Assembly: GCA_964485215.1 (NCBI GenBank) | Contig: CAZAIM010000011.1 | Coordinates: forward strand, 1 to 29,442 | Source: HGM04593 sp964485215 | GTDB taxonomy: Bacteria > Bacteroidota > Bacteroidia > Bacteroidales > Bacteroidaceae | Direction: 5' to 3' | DNA: 29,442 nt | Shown: positions 1-6,769 of the stretch, piece by piece | Layout: each line of letters begins with the position of its first letter | How positions within the stretch are numbered: position 1 is the first letter of the stretch | Program-made: the position numbers and the translations under genes | Notes under the pieces: generated by a model | Told to the model about the DNA's origin: nothing | Databases searched by the model: none | What the model saw: the letters and a program-made list of their open reading frames with translations, nothing else

Positions 1-707
1 ACATCCACAAGGAGATGTTCTACCACACCCTCGAGGTTCTTGACAACATAGCCCGTAAGACTGACAACCTATGGTTGCGATGGGCTGCGCTGCTGCATGA
101 CATCGGCAAGCCCAAGACCAAACGTTGGAACCCTGTAATGAAGTGGACATTCCACAACCACAACATCGTGGGCGAGAAGATGACTGCGAGAATCTTCCGC
201 GATTACAAGATGCCTCAGAACGAGAAGATGAGATATGTTGCAAAGCTCGTATCGCTGCACATGCGTCCGATTGCAATTGCCGATGACGAAGTGACCGACT
301 CGGCAGTGCGCCGCTTGCTCTTCGATGCAGGCAATGACATAGACGACCTTATGACATTGTGCGAGGCCGACATTACATCAAAGAACGAAGTACGCAAGAA
401 GCAGTTCCTGAACAACTTCCAGATTGTACGCCAGAAGCTGAAGGACATTGAAGAGAAAGACCGTATACGCAATTTCCAACCGCCGGTAAACGGAGAGGAA
501 ATAATGCAGATGTTTTCTCTTGGGCCTTGCGCCGAGGTAGGACGGTTGAAAAGTGCGGTAAAGGATGCCATTCTTGACGGAATAATCCCCAACGAATACA
601 ACGCCGCCAAGGAATATATTATAAACCGCGCAGCAAAAATAGGGCTGGAATATGCGGAAAATCAGCACAAACCAGGCAACCAACATACAACATTGCAAAA
701 ACCATAA
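1..707 (+). CDS. cca: CCA tRNA nucleotidyltransferase / HD-domain protein, C-terminal part (5' truncated)
   Basis: The open frame runs in from the window edge (first full codon at base 3, reading I-H-K-E before the first Met), so the N-terminal nucleotidyltransferase domain is outside the window. What remains is about 235 residues. Near its start is an HD metal-binding motif (L-L-H-D-I-G-K-P), followed by an H-N-H-N segment, as in the HD domains of Bacteroidetes CCA-adding enzymes. These enzymes add or repair the 3' CCA end of tRNA in the cytoplasm, and the HD domain gives phosphohydrolase activity. The C-terminal helical part and the GPCAEVGRLK-type segment fit the poly(A) polymerase/CCA family. 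Another HD phosphohydrolase cannot be excluded without the N-terminus. The stop lies 3 nt before the next gene, so the two are probably cotranscribed. Confidence 0.72.
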   Translation, partial: IHKEMFYHTLEVLDNIARKTDNLWLRWAALLHDIGKPKTKRWNPVMKWTFHNHNIVGEKMTARIFRDYKMPQNEKMRYVAKLVSLHMRPIAIADDEVTDSAVRRLLFDAGNDIDDLMTLCEADITSKNEVRKKQFLNNFQIVRQKLKDIEEKDRIRNFQPPVNGEEIMQMFSLGPCAEVGRLKSAVKDAILDGIIPNEYNAAKEYIINRAAKIGLEYAENQHKPGNQHTTLQKP

Positions 708-710
708 CGT

Positions 711-1952
711 ATGAAAAAAATTCTGTTAATCCTTGCAGTCATCACAGCAACAGCAACAGCCCAGAACATATCATATGGCGATTATATGCGACGGGTTATG
801 GAGGGCAACATATCACTTGCAGCCAGAAAACTCGACATCGAAATCGCCGATGCAGGCCTAAAGAGCTCAAAGGTATACAACGACCCTACCCTTGCCATAA
901 CATACACAAACAACGAAGACTGGGACAAAAAACTTGGACAAGGAATTGAGATTGAACTAAACCGCAGTTTCACCTTCGGAGTACGCCGTAGCAGGATTGA
1001 CCTTGCCGAAAGCGAGCGCAGGTACACGATAGCCCTATTCGAAGAGTATATGCGCAATTTCCGTGCCGATGCAACAATAGCATACCTCGAACACCTTAGA
1101 GCAGCTATGATTCTCGAAGAAGCAAATGAGATTCACTCCGACATATGTGATGTTGCCGCAAACGACAGTATCAGATTCTGCAAAGGAGACATTGCCGAGA
1201 GCGACTGGCTTGAAAGCCGTATGGCCGAAGGCATTGCCCGTAACACAGTGCTGGAGGCAGAAGCTGAGCTAAGCAGGACATCTATAAAATTAGGCTATTA
1301 CATGGGCTGTCTCGACGGGAGCGACAAACTGCGTGGCAAGGGCAGCCTTGTCATAAGTGAAGAGGCTGCACCGCTCGACTACTACACCAATGCAGCATTA
1401 GAGCACAGAGCCGACCTTATTGTCGCACTCAGCCGCGTCGACATAGCCGAGACCGCTCGGAAGTTCAACAGTGCATTGCGCCGTCCCGACCTGAACGTAA
1501 CAATCGGAGCCACCTACAACAAGGCGCGCCCCGACTTCACAACCCTTAAGGCCGGAATTGCACTGCCACTGAAATTCTCGAACTTCAACAAAGGCGCACG
1601 CATTGCCGATGAGGTTATGGTAAAGCAGGCAAACATCGAAATCGAAGAGGCACGCATTGTCGTCGAGGCCGATGTCATGCAGGCTTACAGCGACTTCAAG
1701 TTCGCACAGAAACAGAACCTAACATTCTCCGAAGAGATGCTTGCCGATATGAGAAACGTCGTAGAAAACAAAAGGAAAGCATACGAGCTTGGAGAAACAG
1801 CCTTCCTCGATTACCTTATTGTACAGCGCAACGAGAGTGAGATGCGACGCGAATATATTGATGCTCTGTTCGGCAAGGCCGTTGCCTGGGTAGAATTGCA
1901 GCGCGCAACTGGTTTCAGCCTTGAATTCGGAGCGATGCCCATAGATGAGTGA
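711..1952 (+). CDS. TolC-family outer-membrane efflux protein (orphan, CzcC-like)
   Basis: A 413-residue protein with a clear signal peptide (M-K-K, hydrophobic core, A-T-A-Q cleavage region near residue 17). The rest is the long alternating helical pattern of the outer-membrane efflux protein (OEP) family: two similar halves rich in Ala, Glu and Arg, with strand-like segments such as P-T-L-A-I-T-Y and P-D-L-N-V-T-I-G-A. Such proteins form trimeric outer-membrane channels with a periplasmic helical barrel, working with an RND pump and an adaptor. The shortish length and a C-terminal half with G-x-R-I-A-D resemble CzcC-like members of metal efflux systems. No adaptor or pump gene follows; the next gene is convergent and unrelated. 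The start is 3 nt after the upstream stop, so it probably shares the cca transcript. Substrate unknown. Confidence 0.85.
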   Translation: MKKILLILAVITATATAQNISYGDYMRRVMEGNISLAARKLDIEIADAGLKSSKVYNDPTLAITYTNNEDWDKKLGQGIEIELNRSFTFGVRRSRIDLAESERRYTIALFEEYMRNFRADATIAYLEHLRAAMILEEANEIHSDICDVAANDSIRFCKGDIAESDWLESRMAEGIARNTVLEAEAELSRTSIKLGYYMGCLDGSDKLRGKGSLVISEEAAPLDYYTNAALEHRADLIVALSRVDIAETARKFNSALRRPDLNVTIGATYNKARPDFTTLKAGIALPLKFSNFNKGARIADEVMVKQANIEIEEARIVVEADVMQAYSDFKFAQKQNLTFSEEMLADMRNVVENKRKAYELGETAFLDYLIVQRNESEMRREYIDALFGKAVAWVELQRATGFSLEFGAMPIDE

Positions 1953-1978
1953 TATATATCTGAGACGAAAGCTTGCAT

Positions 1979-2743
1979 TTATACCTCCCTACTCTCCCCT
2001 TCTATATAGTATTTCCGCTCTACGGTATTTCCGTCAAGCACCACATAGGCAAAAGTCCCAATCCAGTCGCCAAGGAATATGCAGCGTGAGGTCTCGCCAA
2101 GCGCAAAGTCTTCATCGACATGCCTGTGGCCGAATATGAAACAGTCTACCGAGGGGTGTGCCTCAAGATACTTCCTTGCAAATATTACGCAGTCCTCCCT
2201 GTCCGGTCCCAGAAAAGGAGTGTCGCCCTTAACCTTGTGCTTGAGCATACTATGCCGTGCCCAGCTGTTGCCCATCCAGATGCTCCAGCGCGGATGTACC
2301 ATAGAAAACATCCATTGAAGAAAACGATTATGAAAAACTGAACGCAGGAAACGGAATCCCTTCTCGGTAGAAAACTCGTCACCGTGTGCCAGAAAAATCT
2401 CCTTTCCGTACAGTTCCAGCAGACAAGGTTCACGATGTATAGTCATTCCGCACTCCTTCTCGAAATAGTCGAGACACCACATATCGTGGTTGCCGGTGAA
2501 GATATGCACCTCCACCCCTCTGTCCGTAAGTTCGGAGACCTTGCCCAAGAAACGTGTGAAGCCTTTCGGCACCACATACTTAAATTCGTACCAGAAGTCG
2601 AACATATCCCCGAGCATATAAACTGCAGCAGCCTCATCCTTAATCTTGTCAAGAAAGGAGACGAGACGACGTTCGTGTGTACGCCTATGTTCTATGGCCC
2701 AGGAGCCCAAATGCGCATCGGACAGGAAATAAATCTTCTTCAT
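1979..2743 (-). CDS. lpxH: UDP-2,3-diacylglucosamine diphosphatase (LpxH-type)
   Basis: A 254-residue calcineurin-like metallophosphoesterase with the full set of metal ligands: D9-A-H11, G45-D46 followed by M-F-D-F-W, G84-N-H-D87, A-H120-G-D and G205-H-R-H208. LpxH hydrolyses UDP-2,3-diacylglucosamine to 2,3-diacylglucosamine 1-phosphate (lipid X) plus UMP, the fourth step of lipid A synthesis, at the cytoplasmic face of the inner membrane. The D-F-W after G-D and the overall length are typical of Bacteroidetes LpxH-like proteins. A related phosphoesterase of the same family is the main alternative. It is the last gene of the minus-strand cluster, separated from the DUF59 gene by 80 nt, with a promoter-like element immediately before its start. 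Its stop lies 26 nt from the stop of the convergent TolC-type gene. Confidence 0.85.
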   Translation of the reverse strand: MKKIYFLSDAHLGSWAIEHRRTHERRLVSFLDKIKDEAAAVYMLGDMFDFWYEFKYVVPKGFTRFLGKVSELTDRGVEVHIFTGNHDMWCLDYFEKECGMTIHREPCLLELYGKEIFLAHGDEFSTEKGFRFLRSVFHNRFLQWMFSMVHPRWSIWMGNSWARHSMLKHKVKGDTPFLGPDREDCVIFARKYLEAHPSVDCFIFGHRHVDEDFALGETSRCIFLGDWIGTFAYVVLDGNTVERKYYIEGESREV

Positions 2744-2750
2744 AACACGA

Positions 2751-2758
2751 CAAAGATA
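2751..2758 (-). promoter_or_regulatory. Bacteroidetes -7 element before lpxH
   Basis: On the minus strand this reads TATCTTTG, a perfect match to TAnnTTTG. Only 7 nt separate it from the lpxH ATG, so transcription starting at the usual distance would give a leaderless or nearly leaderless mRNA. No convincing -33 TTTG was found. Confidence 0.45.
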
Positions 2759-2823
2759 CTCATTTCTTCGGTTTTATCTAATTGTATCGGTATTTTGGGA
2801 GTTTTTTGTATTCAAAACACTTC

Positions 2824-3135
2824 TTATAACAGGCCAAGTTCCAACTTGGCCTCCTCGGTCATCAGTTCCTGGCTCCACTCGGGTTCAAAGACAAGGTTCA
2901 GGTTTACAGCCTCCACACCCTCGACCGATTCAACCTTCATACGCACATCCTCCATCATAAAGTCGGCAGCCGGACAGGTTGGAGCGGTGAGCGTCATATC
3001 AATATCCACACTCCCGTCCTCGTTGACTTCAATACGGTATATAAGCCCAAGGTCATATATGTTGACCGGAATTTCCGGGTCATACACCGTCTTAATCATT
3101 TCAACAATTTTCTCTTCTATTTGAATCTTATCCAT
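2824..3135 (-). CDS. MIP18/DUF59-family iron-sulfur cluster assembly factor
   Basis: A 103-residue protein of the MIP18 (DUF59) family. Seen in the sequence: the N-terminal D-P-E-I-P segment (residues 19-23), a Y-D-L-G-L-I-Y strand, and the A-P-T-C-P-A motif with the conserved Cys at residue 54. This is followed by the V-E-x-V-E-G-V-E-A-V-x-L-N-L segment and the family's W-S-x-E-L-M-T-x-E-A-K-x-E-L-G end. Members such as SufT, or the DUF59 domain of ApbC/Mrp proteins, help mature or deliver Fe-S clusters in the cytoplasm. No suf or isc genes are adjacent. It starts 8 nt after the radC stop, so the two are almost certainly cotranscribed. The last codons form a 10-bp inverted repeat. Confidence 0.85.
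   Translation of the reverse strand: MDKIQIEEKIVEMIKTVYDPEIPVNIYDLGLIYRIEVNEDGSVDIDMTLTAPTCPAADFMMEDVRMKVESVEGVEAVNLNLVFEPEWSQELMTEEAKLELGLL
2831..2852 (-). other. 10-bp inverted repeat at the 3' end of the DUF59 gene
   Basis: Arms at 2831-2840 and 2843-2852 are perfect reverse complements separated by 2 nt (AGGCCAAGTT / AACTTGGCCT), overlapping the last codons of the DUF59 gene. There is no T-run after it on the minus strand, so it may act as an RNA 3' stabiliser or a weak terminator before lpxH rather than a classical terminator. It could also be chance, arising from the codons for K-L-E-L-G. Confidence 0.5.
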
Positions 3136-3143
3136 AAATAGTA

Positions 3144-3839
3144 TCAGAGGCGGCCCTCTTCGTTATAACTGTAATAGGCACCATCGGTGAGCACAAGATG
3201 ATCTAGCATACGTATATTCATAACCTTGCACGCCTGTGAAAGGTTTTCAGTCAGCCTATCATCCTCACGGCTCGGTTTCACATTGCCCGACGGATGGTTA
3301 TGGCACAACGCAATGGCTGTTGCACGTTTAAGCAATGCCTCGCGTATTATCAGCCTAATATCGACAACTGTCGCAGTGAATCCACCGCTGCTTATCAGCG
3401 AATGGTCAATCACGCGGTTCATATTGTTCAGCAGCAACACATAGCTGCGCTCAACAGGGGAGTCGCAAAGTATCGGATAGAAATAGTTGTAAAGATCCTT
3501 TGATGAAAGTATACGTACCTGTTCCTGACGTTCATCGCCACGACGTTTCCACAGTTCGCAGGCTGCAACGATTGTTATTGCCTTGGCCGGACCGATACCC
3601 TTGAAACGGCAAAGGTCGTCGACCGACAGCCTTGCCAATTCCGCGATGCTGTCGCCACAGGATGCAAGCACCCGCTTCATAAGCCCGACAGCCGATTCCT
3701 CATCGTTGCCAGAGCCTACGAGAATAGCCAGCAGTTCCGACTTGCTCAGCGAAGCCACCCCGTGCATCATAGCCTTCTCGCGCGGACGCTCGTCTACGGG
3801 CCAATCCTTTATGCTATGTCGAACCTTATCAACTGTCAT
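3144..3839 (-). CDS. radC: RadC family protein (JAB/MPN domain)
   Basis: A 231-residue RadC protein. The N-terminal half holds a helix-hairpin-helix-type segment (F-K-G-I-G-P-A-K-A). The C-terminal JAB1/MPN-like metalloprotease-fold domain has its metal-binding signature at H180-N-H182-P-S-G, with D193 at the expected position after it. The opening (W-P-x-D-E-R-P-R-E-K) is typical of RadC. The family was named for DNA repair, but its biochemical role is unsettled. It sits 3 nt after the glycosyltransferase stop and 8 nt before the DUF59 gene, inside a minus-strand operon. It is a chromosomal full-length form, not one of the short copies found on mobile elements. Confidence 0.93.
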   Translation of the reverse strand: MTVDKVRHSIKDWPVDERPREKAMMHGVASLSKSELLAILVGSGNDEESAVGLMKRVLASCGDSIAELARLSVDDLCRFKGIGPAKAITIVAACELWKRRGDERQEQVRILSSKDLYNYFYPILCDSPVERSYVLLLNNMNRVIDHSLISSGGFTATVVDIRLIIREALLKRATAIALCHNHPSGNVKPSREDDRLTENLSQACKVMNIRMLDHLVLTDGAYYSYNEEGRL

Positions 3840-3842
3840 ATA

Positions 3843-4838
3843 TCACCCTCTATTATAGAGTTTTGTAAGATTCTCCTTTGTCTCGAGCGGACGTTTCAGA
3901 ATCATCTTGAACCAGAAAGCCTTCAAAAAGCCGGTTCCATAGCCTATTATCTGCACAGCTGCCGCAAGCACAGAAAGCAGGGCAACCTTCAGGCTCTTGT
4001 TCTTTAGAAGCGAGTCGCCAAGAATAAGCAGCACATAGAGAAGCGGCAGCAGCAACAGCCAAGGACAGAATATAGATGCAACCAGCAATGCCGCACCCAT
4101 AATAAGCATCAGAGCCGGAGCTGTATGTACAATCTTCAACGAACCCGGATGTATTATCTGCAGCCAGATGCGGGCCTGTCCGAAGTTGTTGACCTGCTTG
4201 AAGAAACGTCGCAAGTCAATACGGCGTTTGTGATATACGAACACTTCACGTATAAGGCGTATGCTGAATCCGGCATTGCGTATACGTATGCTCAGGTCTA
4301 TATCCTCTCCCATCATATCCTTGAAATCCCCTACCCTGTCATACACAGCCCTTGAGAGACCCATATTGAAGGTTCTTGGACAGAACTTCTCCATTACAGC
4401 CTTTCCGCCACGTATTCCGCCGGTAGTCCAGAAGGATGTCATTGCATGGCTTACAGCCTTCTGCATATCCGAGAAGGAGTCGTCCGCAGCATCAGGACCG
4501 CCAAAGCAGTCGCAGTAGTCGGCTGTCATAGCCTCCTGGAGTCTCTCGAAATAGGTCGGCGGCAAAATCACATCAGAATCGAAGAAGAGCATATAGTCAC
4601 CCTCAGCCCTCGTCATTCCATAGTTACGTGTATCGCTTCTGCCGGAATTGGGCTTGAAATAGTAGCGGACAGTAAAAAAAGAACGATAGTGATCAAGCAA
4701 ATGATCACACCGTTCTTTTGAGCCATCCTCTATAAGCAGCAACTCAAATGGTTTTACCGTCTGAGCCAACAGGCTGTCAAGCAGTTCCTTTACCTCACCG
4801 GGCCTGTTGTAAACCGGAACAATTATAGAGTATAACAA
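3843..4838 (-). CDS. Family 2 glycosyltransferase with C-terminal membrane segments
   Basis: A 331-residue GT-A fold enzyme. It opens with the GT2 strand I-I-V-P-V-Y-N-R (residues 5-12), has the nucleotide-binding Asp at D38 (I-E-D-G-S), the N-S-G-R-S-x-x-R-N segment and the metal/nucleotide-binding D87-S-D89, then E-D-I-D-L-S-I-R, the ED-type catalytic region. Hydrophobic stretches in the last third (around A-L-M-L-I-M-G-A-A-L-L-V and following) predict two or three membrane helices. It probably transfers a sugar to a lipid or surface polymer at the inner membrane; donor and acceptor are unknown. The gene starts 12 nt after efp and ends 3 nt before radC. Codons about 41-55 form a terminator-like hairpin, listed separately. 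Confidence 0.85.
   Translation of the reverse strand: MLYSIIVPVYNRPGEVKELLDSLLAQTVKPFELLLIEDGSKERCDHLLDHYRSFFTVRYYFKPNSGRSDTRNYGMTRAEGDYMLFFDSDVILPPTYFERLQEAMTADYCDCFGGPDAADDSFSDMQKAVSHAMTSFWTTGGIRGGKAVMEKFCPRTFNMGLSRAVYDRVGDFKDMMGEDIDLSIRIRNAGFSIRLIREVFVYHKRRIDLRRFFKQVNNFGQARIWLQIIHPGSLKIVHTAPALMLIMGAALLVASIFCPWLLLLPLLYVLLILGDSLLKNKSLKVALLSVLAAAVQIIGYGTGFLKAFWFKMILKRPLETKENLTKLYNRG
4674..4719 (-). other. Terminator-like hairpin inside the glycosyltransferase gene
   Basis: On the minus strand, arms of 9 bp (4711-4719 with 4677-4685) and 7 bp (4702-4708 with 4689-4695) are separated by a small internal loop and capped by a 6-nt loop. The right arm runs into seven T's (4674-4680). This has the form of an intrinsic terminator but lies within codons about 41-55 of the glycosyltransferase, roughly 130 nt after the efp stop. 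It could end efp transcripts when the glycosyltransferase is poorly translated; that function is inferred. Confidence 0.55.
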
Positions 4839-4850
4839 TTCCTTAATCCA

Positions 4851-5417
4851 TTATGCTTTTACACGACCTACATATGAGCCGTCACGGGTATCAACCTCAA
4901 CGAGCTCACCCTCATTTATGAAGAGAGGGACACGAATCTCGGCACCGGTCTCCAATGTTGCAGGCTTTGTTGCGTTTGTTGCAGTGTCACCCTTAAGACC
5001 CGGCTCGGTGTATGTGATTGCAAGAACAACCTTCACCGGCATGTCGGCAAAAAGGATTGTCTCTGTAGAAGCATCGGTAACAACCTCAAGTGTCATACCC
5101 TCCTTCATATAAGCAACACCGTTTATCTGCTCGCCGGAAATGTTCACCTGCTCATATGTCTCCTGGTTCATAAACACGTATTCGCTACCCTCCTGGTAGA
5201 GATACTGGTAAGGACGACGCTCCACACGAACATCCTCGAGCTTCTCACCAATGTTGAAACGGCGTTCCAATACATAACCGTCAACAACATCCTTCAGCTT
5301 TGTACGCATAAAGGTATTTCCCTTGCCTGGCTTAACGTGCAGGAAGTCTATGCAAAAATACAACTTGCCATCCATACGGATTGCTGTACCGATTTTAATG
5401 TCTTGAGCATTAATCAT
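4851..5417 (-). CDS. efp: Elongation factor P
   Basis: A 188-residue protein with all three EF-P domains: the KOW-like N-domain with the tip loop K-P-G-K32-G (N-terminal about 65 residues), the central OB domain with the F-M-N-x-E-T-Y segment, and the C-terminal OB domain closing with V-D-T-R-D-G-S-Y-V-G-R. EF-P binds the ribosome between the P and E sites and relieves stalling at proline stretches. The tip residue is Lys, so the arginine-rhamnosylation system (EarP) does not apply; whether this Lys is modified cannot be told from the window. It is the first gene of the minus-strand run, with two TAnnTTTG-type elements upstream. Confidence 0.96.
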   Translation of the reverse strand: MINAQDIKIGTAIRMDGKLYFCIDFLHVKPGKGNTFMRTKLKDVVDGYVLERRFNIGEKLEDVRVERRPYQYLYQEGSEYVFMNQETYEQVNISGEQINGVAYMKEGMTLEVVTDASTETILFADMPVKVVLAITYTEPGLKGDTATNATKPATLETGAEIRVPLFINEGELVEVDTRDGSYVGRVKA

Positions 5418-5490
5418 AATTATACTATTTTTTGTTAAAATATTTCATTGCTGACCAAGGGCGCGCAGAATGCCCTCTCCAAACCGGGCA

Positions 5491-5508
5491 CAAAGATAAT
5501 CAAAAGTA
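5491..5508 (-). promoter_or_regulatory. Tandem -7 elements upstream of efp
   Basis: Two perfect minus-strand TAnnTTTG matches, at 5491-5498 (TATCTTTG) and 5501-5508 (TACTTTTG), lie 74-91 nt upstream of the efp ATG. Either could serve. No clear -33 TTTG was found at the usual spacing, so this rests on the -7 matches only. Confidence 0.45.
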
Positions 5509-5627
5509 AAAGAATATGCAATTTATAGCCCGTTTATTATTAATACGCGTATGCCCTAATTTGAAAAAAAAATAATATTTAAACAATAATTAAACTTTTG
5601 GTTAATAAACCACTCTAATTTTATAGG

Positions 5628-5635
5628 TAATTTTG
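5628..5635 (+). promoter_or_regulatory. -7 element of the RND efflux operon
   Basis: TAATTTTG matches TAnnTTTG perfectly and lies 37 nt before the adaptor ATG, in an AT-rich divergent intergenic region. A TTTG at 5597-5600 is somewhat too far upstream to be a standard -33 box, so the -33 assignment stays open. Confidence 0.5.
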
Positions 5636-5672
5636 CACCTCATGAATTAAAAACAAGAACAAACACATACAG

Positions 5673-6749
5673 ATGAACAAGAAACTGAAATGGGGAATTG
5701 TAGCCCTGATTATTGTAGCAAGCGGAATTTTCGGATACATCCAGCTGGCACCGCAACAGAACGAGGAACTTAAACAGGCTGAAAACAGACAGAAAGACGG
5801 CATAGGCAAGAGCCTTAGCGTCACGGCTCACATACTGAAGCCACACCTTCTTACAGATGAGATTCTTGCAGTGGGACGTCTTGTCCCCGACGAAGAGGTA
5901 CAGCTCTCATTCGAGTCATCGGGCAAGATAACTGAGATTCTTTTCGAAGAGGGAAGCTATGTCAAGAAAGGAACGCTGCTGGCCAAAGTGAACAACACCC
6001 AGCTGCAGGCACAGCTTGAACGCCTCAGTGCACAGCTTCCTCTTGCCGAAGAACGCGTATACAGACAGAATGCACTTCTTCAGAAGGATGCCGTAAGCAA
6101 GGAAGCTCTGGAGATTGTAAAGACTGAACTGGCCACCCTCAATGCCGACATAGAAAAGGTTAAGGCAGAGATTGCCATGACCGAACTGCGTGCACCTTTT
6201 GACGGAGTCATAGGACTGCGCCAGGTAAGCGTTGGAGCCTACGCCTCACCCTCTACCGTCATTGCCACGCTAACATCGGTAAAACCTATAAAAATAGAGT
6301 TTTCCGTTGCCGAGAAGTATGCCAAAGAAGTAAGAAAGGGAACAAATCTCACATTCAAGGTAGAAGGCCTGCTCGATGAGCTTGAGGCAAAGGTATATGC
6401 AACTGAATCGAGGCTCGACACCGAGACCCACAACCTTCAGGTACGCGCGATATACCACAACAACGACGGCAAGCTCATACCGGGACTATATGCCGATATA
6501 CGCCTGAAGCAAAAGGAGATACCCGACGCCATCTCTGTTCCGGCCGAAGCCATAGTCCCCGAGATGGGCAAGAACAAGGTCTTCGTATACCGCAGCGGAA
6601 AGGCCGAACCAGTAGAAGTCACAACCGGCATACGCACCGACGCGGAGGTGCAGATACTACAAGGGCTTGAGAGCGGCGATACCATACTGACCTCGGGCAC
6701 ACTGCAGTTACGCAAGGGGTCTATCGTAGAAATAGCATCATTTGAATAA
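5673..6749 (+). CDS. RND efflux periplasmic adaptor subunit (membrane fusion protein)
   Basis: A 358-residue HlyD/AcrA-type adaptor. An N-terminal hydrophobic segment (about residues 8-26) without a lipobox Cys anchors it in the inner membrane. Next come a first lipoyl/barrel-sandwich half (S-G-K-I-T-E-I-L-F-E-E-G-S-Y-V-K-K-G), a helical hairpin (about residues 105-175), the second lipoyl half with the family signature L-R-A-P-F-D-G-V-I-G, a beta-barrel domain, and a membrane-proximal domain ending in G-L-E-S-G-D-T-I-L-T-S-G. It bridges the pump and the outer-membrane channel. The pump gene follows after 20 nt and the channel gene overlaps the pump, so the three form one operon. Confidence 0.93.
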   Translation: MNKKLKWGIVALIIVASGIFGYIQLAPQQNEELKQAENRQKDGIGKSLSVTAHILKPHLLTDEILAVGRLVPDEEVQLSFESSGKITEILFEEGSYVKKGTLLAKVNNTQLQAQLERLSAQLPLAEERVYRQNALLQKDAVSKEALEIVKTELATLNADIEKVKAEIAMTELRAPFDGVIGLRQVSVGAYASPSTVIATLTSVKPIKIEFSVAEKYAKEVRKGTNLTFKVEGLLDELEAKVYATESRLDTETHNLQVRAIYHNNDGKLIPGLYADIRLKQKEIPDAISVPAEAIVPEMGKNKVFVYRSGKAEPVEVTTGIRTDAEVQILQGLESGDTILTSGTLQLRKGSIVEIASFE

Positions 6750-6769
6750 CACACCCATAAGGCACAAGT

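Noticed and set aside
1945..2139. 64-codon plus-strand ORF overlapping the end of the TolC-type gene
   Set aside because: Low-complexity, no recognisable domain, and almost fully inside the 3' part of lpxH on the other strand.
2384..3124. 246-codon plus-strand ORF antisense to lpxH and the DUF59 gene
   Set aside because: Both genes underneath have full family motifs; the plus-strand product is Ser/Ile-rich with no domain or start signal.
3843..5417. Idea that the glycosyltransferase modifies the adjacent EF-P (as EarP does)
   Set aside because: The EF-P tip residue is Lys32, not the Arg that EarP rhamnosylates, and the enzyme is a GT2 with membrane helices, unlike EarP.
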